Assembly (NCBI GenBank): GCA_900547595.1
Contig: URHE01000052.1
Coordinates: 1-12,686, forward strand
Reading direction: 5' to 3'
Length of the DNA stretch: 12,686 bases
Origin: an uncultured Desulfovibrio sp.
GTDB lineage: Bacteria; Desulfobacterota; Desulfovibrionia; Desulfovibrionales; Desulfovibrionaceae
Shown here: one piece after another, positions 1 to 9,406 of the stretch
Layout: each line of letters begins with the position of its first letter
How positions within the stretch are numbered: the stretch's first letter is position 1
Program-made: the position numbers and the translations under genes
Notes under the pieces: generated by a model
Seen by the model: the letters and a program-made list of their open reading frames with translations, nothing else
Database searches by the model: none
Told to the model about the DNA's origin: nothing

Positions 1-1100
1 GGCGGCGCCATGTCGGCGGCCATGGCCGCCGCGGTGGGCGCAAGTTCCGCAAGGGCGGCATGGCGCCCCACCAGCCGCTGTATGCGGGCCGCCAGTTCCG
101 GGGCCGGGAAAAAGCGCAGGCCCCGCATGCCCGCCGCAAGCGCTTCGCGCGGGCGCCCTTCCGCCTCCCGCAAGGCCATGAGCCGCAGCCAGCCCGCGCG
201 CCAGAGGGGTTCGCGCTCCAGGGCTTCGGCCACGCCGTCGGCTCCGGCGCCCTCCGTTGCCGCCGCCAGTTCCCGGGCGGCGTCATCCGGCAGTTCCAGC
301 CAGCAGGAAAGATCATCGCCCACGCGCATTTCATAGCCGTCAAGGCGGCCAAGCATGTGCAGGTCCGGCCGCAGGCGCCCGCCCTGCCGCTGCATGAGCA
401 GCTGCCCGTTGGCGGTCTCGTGGACGAAGCGGCCCGGCGTGGCGCTGGTGTGATGGATGACGCGGCTTGCGGAGGCCACCGCGAGCCTGTGCCCCGCGCC
501 GGTCAGGGTGAGGCAGAGGTCCATGTCCTCGTAGCCGTTGCGGTAGCCTTCGTGAAAGCCCCCGGCCTCCCGGAACAGCCGGGCGGGCAGCATGAGGGCC
601 GCGCCGGTGATGGCCTGGAGCGGCCGGCGGCGGCCTGCCGCCGGATGGTCGCCGGGGAAAAACTCATAGAGGTGCCCGACGCGGAAAAACGGGGAAAACG
701 CAATGCCGCAATGCTGGATCCGGCCATCGGGATAGAGCAGGAGCGGCCCCGCGGCGCCCACGCGGCTGTCCGTGAATGCCTCCAGCAGGGGCGGCAGCCA
801 GCCGGGCGCGCAGAGGGTATCGTTGTTGAGGAAAAAGAGCAGATCGCCGCGGGCCGCGGCCGCCCCGGCATTGCAGGCGCGGGCGAAGCCCAGGTTGTCC
901 GGCAGGCGCAGCAGCTGAAAGCGCGGGCCGAACAGGCTGTGCCCCAGCGGGGGAAGGGCTTCCGGCGTCGCGTCTGTGGAACCGTTGTCCACCACCAGAA
1001 CGTCAAGGTCCGCGCCCGCGCTGTGCGCCGCCAGCGAGCGCAGGCAGGCGGCCGTGAGCTCCAGGAGGTTCCAGGCCGGGATGATGACGGACACGCGCAT
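1..1100 (-). CDS. Family 2 glycosyltransferase (partial, C-terminus beyond the left edge)
   Basis: The frame is open from an ATG at 1100 to the window edge, giving 366 codons and no stop. The N-terminus is a GT-A fold: beta strand MRVSVIIPAWN, nucleotide-binding VVDNGSTD with Asp38, and a DXD-type metal motif read as Asn-Asn-Asp at 92-94 (FFLNND). A GYEDMDL motif follows, with Glu191-Asp192 where GT2 enzymes of the rhamnosyltransferase type carry the catalytic-base ED. The enzyme should transfer a sugar from a nucleotide sugar to a surface glycan or protein at the cytoplasmic face; donor and acceptor cannot be told. After about residue 230 comes an extra Ala/Leu/Arg-rich helical region (for example LWRAGWLRLMALREAEGRP) that resembles TPR-type repeats, inferred by eye. 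AGGAG lies 7 bases before the ATG. It follows cbiA by 12 bases, so it is probably cotranscribed, though no functional link is evident. Confidence 0.9.
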   Translation of the reverse strand, partial: MRVSVIIPAWNLLELTAACLRSLAAHSAGADLDVLVVDNGSTDATPEALPPLGHSLFGPRFQLLRLPDNLGFARACNAGAAAARGDLLFFLNNDTLCAPGWLPPLLEAFTDSRVGAAGPLLLYPDGRIQHCGIAFSPFFRVGHLYEFFPGDHPAAGRRRPLQAITGAALMLPARLFREAGGFHEGYRNGYEDMDLCLTLTGAGHRLAVASASRVIHHTSATPGRFVHETANGQLLMQRQGGRLRPDLHMLGRLDGYEMRVGDDLSCWLELPDDAARELAAATEGAGADGVAEALEREPLWRAGWLRLMALREAEGRPREALAAGMRGLRFFPAPELAARIQRLVGRHAALAELAPTAAAMAADMAP

Positions 1101-1112
1101 GGCGCTCTCCTG

Positions 1113-2732
1113 TCAGGGCTTGCCGCGGGCGGCGCGCCAGGCGCGCGCCGCGGCCACAAAATTGGGCGCCCAGCAGGGAGCTGCCGGGGCGAAAATATGG
1201 CTGTACGCGCCCCAGGTCTTGCCGCTGACCATCCCGTCCCCGGCGCGGGCCCCATCCGCAAGCCGTCCCATGCCGGTGCCGCGCGTGAGCGCCAGCGCCG
1301 GCGGCGGCGCGTCCGCGTCCCGGATGCAGCGCGAATAGTGGAATTCATGGGCGCGCACGCGCAGGCCCACGGGAAAGAAAGGATTGGGGAGCGCGACTTC
1401 CCCTTCCACATAGCCCAGGCCCTGGGGCCGTTCCGTCCAGACGGCGCGCAGCGGCAGGGCCCCGCAGAGCGGCCAGAAAACGCCGTCCCGTTCCATGCCG
1501 CGCGAAAGCACGAGCAGGCCGCCGCACTCCGCATAGATGGGCAGGCCGGCGCCCGACAGGGCCGCCAGCCGCGCAAGTGCGGGCGAGGCGGAAAGCCGCG
1601 GCAGAAAATCCTCGGGAAAGCCGCCGCCAAGGTAGAGGCCGTCCAGCCCTTCCCAGGCGGGGGCCTCCGCTTCGGGGGCGTCCACCAGGGCCAGCGGCGT
1701 CAGTTGGGCGCCCGCCTCTTCCAGCGCGGCGAGATTTTCCGGATAGTAGAACCAGAACGCGGCATCGCGCACATAGCCGATGCGCGGGCGGCCGCGCCCT
1801 GGGGGGACGCGGCGGGCCGGGGCCTCCCCCGCCTCAGGGGGCGCCGGAGACCGGAACTCCTCCGGAGCGGCGCGGGGGGCATCGTCCGCGCCGGTTTCCA
1901 TACCGATTTCCGCGCCGCGCGGCGCCGTTTCCCCTCCGGGCAGAGGAGGGGCGCCGCGCGCCGCCTCCAGCACGCTCGCCACATCCACATGCCCGCATAC
2001 CAGGCGCGCCAGTTCGTCCAGAAGCGTGTCGGCCTCCTCGCGGAGCCCGGCGCCCGTGCTGGCGATGCCCATGTGCCGCTCCGGGAGGGGATTGCGCTCC
2101 AGGCGCGGCAGGGCGCCCAGAACGGGCAGGGAAAGGCGCGCCTCCACGGCCCGTCGCAGGGCGGTCTCGTGCCGGGGGGAGCCCACGCGGTTGAATACCA
2201 CGCCGCACACGCGCAGCCCCGGTTCAAAATTCATGAGCCCGGCCAGCAGAGCGGCGGCGGTGCGCGTCATCTTGGTGGCGTCAAGACTCAGCAGGACCGG
2301 GCAGTCCAGGGCGCGCGCCAGTCCCGCCGTGGAGCACGAGCCCTCGGCATCCAGCCCGTCGTAGAGCCCGCGGTTGCCTTCCACCAGGCCCAGACGGCCC
2401 ATGCGCGTCCCGGCGTTGCGCGGCGCGGCGGCATCCGCCGTGGCCGCCGCGTCCACTGCGTTCAGGGCGCGGGCAAAGAGCGCGGCCAGGGCCGCCGGCG
2501 GAAGGAAGAACGGGTCAAGATTGGTGGCGGCAACGCCAGCCGCCCGTCCGAGCCACGCCGCGTCGATATAGTCCGGCCCTTTCTTGAAGGGCTTGACCGT
2601 CAGGCCGGTGTTCCGGGCGGCCCGCGCCAGCCCGAGGGCGAGCAGGGTCTTGCCGCCGCCGCCGGACGCGGCGCTCACGCACAGGCGCGGGTAGCGCGTG
2701 GGTTGCGGAGTCCTGTGCGGCGTGGTGTCCAT
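1113..2732 (-). CDS. cbiA: Cobyrinate a,c-diamide synthase (CbiA/CobB family)
   Basis: This is a cytoplasmic, glutamine-dependent amidase that uses ATP to convert side chains a and c of the corrin ring to amides in cobalamin synthesis. Counted from the ATG at 2732 it has 539 residues. The N-terminal half is the ATP-dependent synthetase domain: P-loop SGGGGKT with Lys28, then KGPDYIDAAWL, NLDPFFL, EGNRGLYDG and GVVFNRVGSPRHE. The C-terminal half is a class I-like glutamine amidotransferase: GGGFPEDF, nucleophile Cys403 in YAECGGLL, and a His-bearing RAHEFHYS. The protein is longer than the usual roughly 450-460 residues because of a Pro/Arg-rich insert between the halves. A TTG at 2747 would add five residues; I prefer the ATG, although no strong ribosome site precedes either. 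It lies 20 bases after the AICAR transformylase gene. A related alternative is a DsrN-type sirohaem amidase, which sulfate reducers may carry; sequence alone does not decide. Confidence 0.9.
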   Translation of the reverse strand: MDTTPHRTPQPTRYPRLCVSAASGGGGKTLLALGLARAARNTGLTVKPFKKGPDYIDAAWLGRAAGVAATNLDPFFLPPAALAALFARALNAVDAAATADAAAPRNAGTRMGRLGLVEGNRGLYDGLDAEGSCSTAGLARALDCPVLLSLDATKMTRTAAALLAGLMNFEPGLRVCGVVFNRVGSPRHETALRRAVEARLSLPVLGALPRLERNPLPERHMGIASTGAGLREEADTLLDELARLVCGHVDVASVLEAARGAPPLPGGETAPRGAEIGMETGADDAPRAAPEEFRSPAPPEAGEAPARRVPPGRGRPRIGYVRDAAFWFYYPENLAALEEAGAQLTPLALVDAPEAEAPAWEGLDGLYLGGGFPEDFLPRLSASPALARLAALSGAGLPIYAECGGLLVLSRGMERDGVFWPLCGALPLRAVWTERPQGLGYVEGEVALPNPFFPVGLRVRAHEFHYSRCIRDADAPPPALALTRGTGMGRLADGARAGDGMVSGKTWGAYSHIFAPAAPCWAPNFVAAARAWRAARGKP

Positions 2733-2752
2733 GTGTGCCCCGCGCAACCGCT

Positions 2753-4039
2753 CTAGTGCCGGAACGAGCGCTGGCCCGTGAAGACCATGGCCACCTGGGG
2801 CGTGGCCTCGTTGCAGGCCATGATGACCTCGGCGTCGCGCAGGGAGCCGCCGGGCTGGGCGATGGCGGTCACGCCCTGGGCCACGGCCACGTCCACGCCG
2901 TCGCGGAAGGGGAAAAAGCCGTCCGACACCAGCCGCGAGCCGGGCAGGCCCCCGCGCGCCTCGCGGGTGCGCGTCCGGATGTCCTCAAGCTTCGCGGCGA
3001 GGGCGGCGTCGCTTCCGGCCCGCTGCTCCAGTTCGTAGAGCGAGAGGCCGCACTGGCGGAAGGCGAGGCTGTCGGCATACTTGGTATAGGCTTTGTGGAT
3101 GGTGAGTTCCGCGCAGCCCACGCGGTCCTGTTCGCCGGTCCCGATAGCCACGGTGGCGCCGTTGCGGGCGAAAATGACCGAATTGGAGGTCACGCCCGCC
3201 TCCACGGCCCAGGCGAAGCGCAGGTCGGAAAGCTCGTCGCGGTCGGGCGCGCGGGCGGCCACCTCAACGCCCTCCTTTGTCCGGGCCGTGGCCGGGAGGA
3301 AGTCCGCGTCCGTGAGGATGCGGTTCTGGAACGATTTCTGGACGATGATGCCCCCGTCCGCCAGGCTCTTGATGTCCAGCCAGGCCGAGCCCACCAGCTC
3401 CTCAAGGCGCCCGAGGCCGGGGAGCTCCATGATGCGCAGGTTCTTGCGGCCCTTGAGGATGTCCACCACGCCCGGCTCAAAGGCGGGCGCGGCCACCACC
3501 TCGAAGTAGTTGGCGGCAATGGTTTCCGCCGCCGCGCGGCACAGGGGCCGGTTGACCACCACGGCGCCCCCGAAGGCCGCGATGCGGTCGCTCCAGAAGG
3601 CGCGGTCGAGCGCCTCGGCGATGCCGCCCTCCGCCTCGGAGACCCAGGCGGCGCCGCAGGGATTGTTGTGCTTGAGGATGACGGCGGCCGGGCGTTCGGT
3701 GAGGTACTGGAGGATATTGGCGCCGTTGTCCACGTCCGTGAGGTTGGTCTTGCCGGGATGCTTGCCGGCCTGGATCATCTGCGCCTCGTCCAGGCGCGAG
3801 ATGATGCCGTGCCCCGGCCCGCGCCAGGCCAGGCCGCCGAGGCTGAGCGAGCCTTCCTTCAGGGCGTAGAGGGCGGCGGGCTGGTCGGGATTTTCGCCGT
3901 AGCGCAGGCCCTTTTCCTCCCCGTCCAGGGTCCAGACGCGCTTTTCATAGACCAGCCGCTCCTCGCCGAGGAGGATGGTCATGGTTTCGGGGAAGGCATC
4001 CTTGTGAATGGTGGAATACATGGCTTTGAGGTCCGGCAT
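2753..4039 (-). CDS. AICAR transformylase (PurH C-terminal domain only)
   Basis: This 428-residue cytoplasmic enzyme should formylate AICAR to FAICAR with 10-formyl-tetrahydrofolate, the penultimate step of purine synthesis. Seen motifs: LRYGENPDQPAALY at about 45-58, a TNLTDVDNGANIL segment matching the PurH LSxNN region, ILKHNNPCG with the catalytic Lys123-His124 pair, GGAVVVNRP, AIGTGEQDRV, SDGFFPFRDG, and the typical end MVFTGQRSFRH. Ordinary bifunctional PurH is about 520-530 residues with an N-terminal MGS-fold IMP cyclohydrolase domain; that domain is absent and the gene starts cleanly, so this is a stand-alone transformylase and not a truncation. IMP cyclohydrolase must then be encoded elsewhere. 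The ATG is supported by GGAGA six bases upstream. It is first in the leftward operon with cbiA and the glycosyltransferase. The family is certain; the symbol is left empty because purH normally names the fused enzyme. Confidence 0.92.
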   Translation of the reverse strand: MPDLKAMYSTIHKDAFPETMTILLGEERLVYEKRVWTLDGEEKGLRYGENPDQPAALYALKEGSLSLGGLAWRGPGHGIISRLDEAQMIQAGKHPGKTNLTDVDNGANILQYLTERPAAVILKHNNPCGAAWVSEAEGGIAEALDRAFWSDRIAAFGGAVVVNRPLCRAAAETIAANYFEVVAAPAFEPGVVDILKGRKNLRIMELPGLGRLEELVGSAWLDIKSLADGGIIVQKSFQNRILTDADFLPATARTKEGVEVAARAPDRDELSDLRFAWAVEAGVTSNSVIFARNGATVAIGTGEQDRVGCAELTIHKAYTKYADSLAFRQCGLSLYELEQRAGSDAALAAKLEDIRTRTREARGGLPGSRLVSDGFFPFRDGVDVAVAQGVTAIAQPGGSLRDAEVIMACNEATPQVAMVFTGQRSFRH

Positions 4040-4096
4040 GATATGTCTCCGTGCGCTGGGGCGCGGCGTGGACAGGGGGCCGCGCGAAGAGCCGCC

Positions 4097-4105
4097 ACCC
4101 TAGCA
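4097..4105 (-). promoter_or_regulatory. Weak candidate extended -10 promoter for the leftward operon
   Basis: On the minus strand the bases read TGCTAGGGT. This is a TGn extension followed by a hexamer that matches TATAAT only at its three most conserved positions. No good -35 lies 16-18 bases upstream. Transcription would begin near 4090 and leave a leader of about 50 bases. This is a guess by eye in the only intergenic space available to the operon. Confidence 0.25.
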
Positions 4106-4142
4106 TGAAAGCCCCGCCAACGCCAGCGCGCAGCGGCATGCG

Positions 4143-4171
4143 TTGACGTGGCGGGCGCGAACCTCTACAAG
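4143..4171 (+). promoter_or_regulatory. Sigma-70-type promoter for the rightward cluster
   Basis: TTGACG (5 of 6 to consensus) and TACAAG (4 of 6) are separated by exactly 17 bases, in an intergenic region between divergent genes. Transcription should start near 4178, leaving a leader of about 25 bases. That leader carries GGAGG at 4188-4192, eleven bases before the ATG of the small protein. It is the best-looking promoter in the window. Confidence 0.6.
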
Positions 4172-4203
4172 AGGGCAACGCTACCCCGGAGGTTTCCCGG
4201 CGC

Positions 4204-4569
4204 ATGGAAAAACTTCTGCTCAGGCTCGCGCGGCAGCTGGATGCCCTTGACGAGGCGTCGCTCATGGCGCTCTGGAGCAAATACGCCACCCTGACGAGCC
4301 GCTTTGAGCCCACCCGGCGCTGGGAGGAAGGAGCCCTGGTTTTTTCCCTCATCCAGGCCAAGCGCTGGAAAAACCAGCTCTTCAATTACTGCTGGCGCGA
4401 ACAGCGCCGGCCGCCCGACGCCCCGGCGGGGGCGGCCGCCGACGCCGGCGCCCCGGCCCCGGAGTTTGCCCTGGAACGGACGCCGGAATCCCCGGCGCCT
4501 CCCTGCCGGGTGCTGCGTTTCCGTCCTTCCCGAGAGGAAGGCGGAGCCGGCGCCCCTGACGACAGGTAG
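4204..4569 (+). CDS. Small uncharacterised protein with a conserved-looking aromatic/basic N-terminus
   Basis: I do not recognise a named family for this 121-residue protein. Residues 1-66 look folded and helical: a Leu-rich amphipathic start (EKLLLRLARQLDALDEASL), then a Trp/Arg-rich stretch at about 38-64 with RRWEEGALVFSLIQAKRW and NQLFNYCW. Residues 67-121 are Pro/Ala/Glu/Arg-rich and probably disordered. There is no signal peptide or membrane segment, so it is likely cytoplasmic. GGAGG lies 11 bases upstream and the promoter at 4143-4171 serves it. It precedes an HD-GYP response regulator by 139 bases, and that gap has its own possible promoter, so membership in the signalling operon is uncertain. 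It could be a lineage-restricted nucleic-acid-binding or adaptor protein, but nothing in the sequence proves that. Confidence 0.75.
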   Translation: MEKLLLRLARQLDALDEASLMALWSKYATLTSRFEPTRRWEEGALVFSLIQAKRWKNQLFNYCWREQRRPPDAPAGAAADAGAPAPEFALERTPESPAPPCRVLRFRPSREEGGAGAPDDR

Positions 4570-4609
4570 CCCGCCGGCGCGCGCAGGCGGCGCCGTCCGG
4601 CCCGCGCAG

Positions 4610-4638
4610 TTGATGACGGCGGGGAAATCCGTTAGGAT
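4610..4638 (+). promoter_or_regulatory. Candidate promoter for the phosphorelay operon
   Basis: TTGATG (4 of 6) and TAGGAT (4 of 6) with a 17-base spacer lie in the 139-base gap between the small protein and the response regulator. The predicted start near 4645 would give a leader of about 64 bases before the ATG at 4709. The match is moderate, so transcription from the promoter at 4143 may also supply the operon. Confidence 0.4.
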
Positions 4639-4708
4639 GCCCGGGTACGTTGTGGGGCTTTGCCGCCAGAATCGATGGCGCCCTTTGCCAACTCCGCACG
4701 GGACTGAC

Positions 4709-5815
4709 ATGCAAACGTCCTTCAAACGCCGCACAGGCGCTCCCAATACCATGCTCATCGTGGATGACGATGAGCTGAACCGCGATATTCTCGCCATGCT
4801 GTTCGAGTCGGATCATGTCATCCGCCAGGCGGCCAACGGTCTGGAAGGGCTGAAAGCCTTCGCCGAGTGCAGCGGGGATATCTGCGCCATCCTGCTGGAT
4901 GTGATGATGCCGGTCATGGGCGGCATGGAGATGCTGGAGGCGCTCGCGCGCACGCATGTGCCCGAGCGGGTGCCGGTATTTCTCATCACGGGCGAGAGCG
5001 GCGGCGAGGTCATCAAGCAGGCATACGATCTCGGCGTCATGGACGTCATTTCCAAGCCCATCACGCCGCATATCGTCCTGCGGCGGGTGAATTCGGTCAT
5101 GGAGCTCTTTGCGGCCCGCAACCACCTCGCGGATGTGGTGGCCGAGCAGACCGAGGAGCTGCGCGAACAGAACAAGCAGCTCCAGAGCCTCAACATGGGC
5201 ATGATTGAGGCGCTCGCCACGGCCACGGAGTTCCGCAGCGGCGAATCCGGCGAGCATGTGCGCCGCATCCATGACATCACGCAGCTGCTTCTGGTGAGCT
5301 CCCCGCTGCGGGAGCAGTTTTCCGAGGAGGATATCCGCCAGATTTCGCTGGCGGCCATCCTGCATGACGTGGGCAAGATTTCCGTGCCGGACGCCATCCT
5401 CAACAAGCCGGGCAAGCTCACGCCCGAAGAGTTCGCCATCATGCAGCGGCACACCGTGAGCGGCGACGAGATGCTCACCCGCATCCCGCAGCTCAAGGGC
5501 CTGCCCTTTTACGACTACGCGCGGCTCATTGCCCGGCACCATCACGAACGCTGGGACGGCAAGGGCTATCCCGACGGCCTCGCCGGGGACGCCATTCCCC
5601 TCTGCGCCCAGATCGTGGGCGTGGCCGACGTGTACGACGCCCTGGTCAGCCTGCGCGTGTACAAGCCGCCATTCGGCCATATGGACGCGGTGGACATGAT
5701 CGTCAATGGCCGCTGCGGGGTGTTCAACCCCCTGCTCATGGAATATTTTCGCGCCATTGCGCCGTCCATCCGCGAACTGTACGAGCGCGGCGCGCAGACT
5801 GAGGAAACAAGGTGA
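4709..5815 (+). CDS. Response regulator with HD-GYP cyclic di-GMP phosphodiesterase output
   Basis: The protein has 368 residues: an N-terminal receiver (about 14-130), a coiled-coil linker (about 143-170, AEQTEELREQNKQLQSLN), and a C-terminal HD-GYP domain. The receiver has its acidic pocket (Asp19-21), phospho-acceptor Asp64 (LLDVMMP), switch Thr94 and Lys116. The HD-GYP domain shows HVRRIHD, the His219-Asp220 metal pair in ILHDVGKISVPD, ILNKPGKLTPEE, RHHHE at 276-280, GKGYPDGL with Gly286-Tyr287-Pro288, and GVADVYDAL. Families with these residues hydrolyse cyclic di-GMP, so phosphorylation probably controls second-messenger level in the cytoplasm. The ATG at 4709 leaves 13 residues before the first receiver strand; in-frame ATGs at 4638 and 4751 are possible, and none has a strong ribosome site. 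The HPt gene follows after 6 bases and the kinase after that, which suggests one relay. Confidence 0.93.
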   Translation: MQTSFKRRTGAPNTMLIVDDDELNRDILAMLFESDHVIRQAANGLEGLKAFAECSGDICAILLDVMMPVMGGMEMLEALARTHVPERVPVFLITGESGGEVIKQAYDLGVMDVISKPITPHIVLRRVNSVMELFAARNHLADVVAEQTEELREQNKQLQSLNMGMIEALATATEFRSGESGEHVRRIHDITQLLLVSSPLREQFSEEDIRQISLAAILHDVGKISVPDAILNKPGKLTPEEFAIMQRHTVSGDEMLTRIPQLKGLPFYDYARLIARHHHERWDGKGYPDGLAGDAIPLCAQIVGVADVYDALVSLRVYKPPFGHMDAVDMIVNGRCGVFNPLLMEYFRAIAPSIRELYERGAQTEETR

Positions 5816-5821
5816 ACTGTC

Positions 5822-6172
5822 ATGGATGCGACACGCAAGGCGCGGCTGGAGGCCGCGGGCATCAATGTGGACGGCGCGCTGGAGCGCTTCATGGGCAACG
5901 AGTCCATGCTGGAGCGCTATCTTGGCCGTTTTCTTGAAGAAAAAAGCTACGCGGCCCTGAGCGACGCCGTGGCTGCCGACGATGCCGCAGCCGCCGCGGC
6001 CGCCGTGCACACGCTCAAGAGCGTCTGCGGTACCATCGGCTGCGAGCGCATGCGCGAGCTGGCCCTTGCCCAGGAGGCGATGATGCGCGCCGGCGACTGG
6101 CCGGGCGCCAAGGCCATGATGTCCGAGCTGGCGGCGGAGTATGCCCGCATCTGCGCGGCGCTGCGGGGCTGA
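5822..6172 (+). CDS. Free-standing HPt phosphotransfer protein
   Basis: This 116-residue cytoplasmic protein is essentially one HPt four-helix bundle. The phosphorylatable residue is His63 in AVHTLKSVCGTIGC, which fits the HPt pattern HxLKGxxxxxG with Ser in place of the usual Gly. An Ala-rich stretch (AAAAAAAV, about 55-62) comes just before it. The start is supported by AAGGTGA, which overlaps the stop codon of the HD-GYP gene, so translation is probably coupled. Its expected role is to carry phosphate from the C-terminal receiver of the hybrid kinase encoded next to the receiver of the HD-GYP regulator encoded before it. The kinase has no HPt domain of its own, which supports this. Confidence 0.92.
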   Translation: MDATRKARLEAAGINVDGALERFMGNESMLERYLGRFLEEKSYAALSDAVAADDAAAAAAAVHTLKSVCGTIGCERMRELALAQEAMMRAGDWPGAKAMMSELAAEYARICAALRG

Positions 6173-6205
6173 GGGCTCCGCGCGCAAATGCCCCCAGAGG
6201 TTCGC

Positions 6206-8973
<2,768 letters not shown>

Positions 8974-8977
<4 letters not shown>

Positions 8978-9360
8978 ACGCCGCCGGCGCGGCGCCCCTC
9001 GCGGAGGGCGAGACCGGAAGCCCGGAAGTTTTGCTCGCCTGTGTGACCATGCCGGACGAGACCGGGGACGGCGCTGAAGCGCGCGCGTTGGCGCGCGCTC
9101 TTGTGGAGCGGGGGCTGGCCGCCGGGGTCAATGTGCTGTGCGGCGCGCATTCCGTCTACCGCTGGCGCGGCGAGATCCGCGAGGCGCGGGAATGCGTGCT
9201 TCTGGCGCAGGTGGCCGCTCCGGCGTTCGCGGCGTTCCGCGCCGCCGTGGTGGCCCGGCATCCGCATGTGACGCCCTGCATCCTGGGGCTTGCCGTGGCG
9301 GCGGGCCATGCGCCCTTTGTGCGCTGGATCGCGGAAAACAGCGCGGAGCCGGAGCCCTGA
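8974..9360 (+). CDS. CutA-like divalent-cation tolerance family protein
   Basis: This 128-residue protein starts at a GTG whose last bases overlap the kinase stop (GTGA), with GGAG about eight bases upstream, so it is translationally coupled. The CutA1 fold is recognisable: first strand VLLACVTMPDE at about 19-29, ARALARALVERGLAAGVNVLCG, the signature SVYRWRGEI at 60-68, then a helix and the C-terminal FVRWIAENS. CutA1 proteins are small trimers linked to copper and other divalent-metal tolerance, with a poorly defined mechanism. Two points are unusual: a 16-residue extension before the core, and HPHVTPCI at 96-103 where most members have HPYExPE. Because that conserved segment has diverged, metal or ligand binding may differ. 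The position behind a sensor kinase suggests shared expression but not a shared function. The family call is fairly sure; the function is not. Confidence 0.82.
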
Positions 9361-9406
9361 GGCGTTCCGCGCGTCAGTGGTGAATCACAACAGCAGCGAG
9401 GCGTCC

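Noticed and set aside
60..2756. Long plus-strand reading frame (about 898 codons) opposite the glycosyltransferase and cbiA
   Set aside because: It lies antisense to two genes with clear family motifs, its translation is a Gly/Ala/Arg/Gln-rich string with no domain, and such frames arise where third positions are nearly all G or C.
4040..4203. Possible purine riboswitch or other leader element before the AICAR transformylase gene
   Set aside because: The leader is only about 50 bases if the promoter guess is right, and I find no purine-aptamer core or terminator-like hairpin.
4304..4708. Upstream extension of the HD-GYP regulator by 135 residues
   Set aside because: It overlaps the small protein in another frame and encodes Arg/Pro-rich sequence with no domain; the receiver begins only after 4709.
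9290..9406. Upstream extension of the PfkB kinase by 39 residues
   Set aside because: It would overlap the cutA-like gene by about 70 bases, lies before the normal family start, and the ATG at 9407 has GAGG at good spacing.
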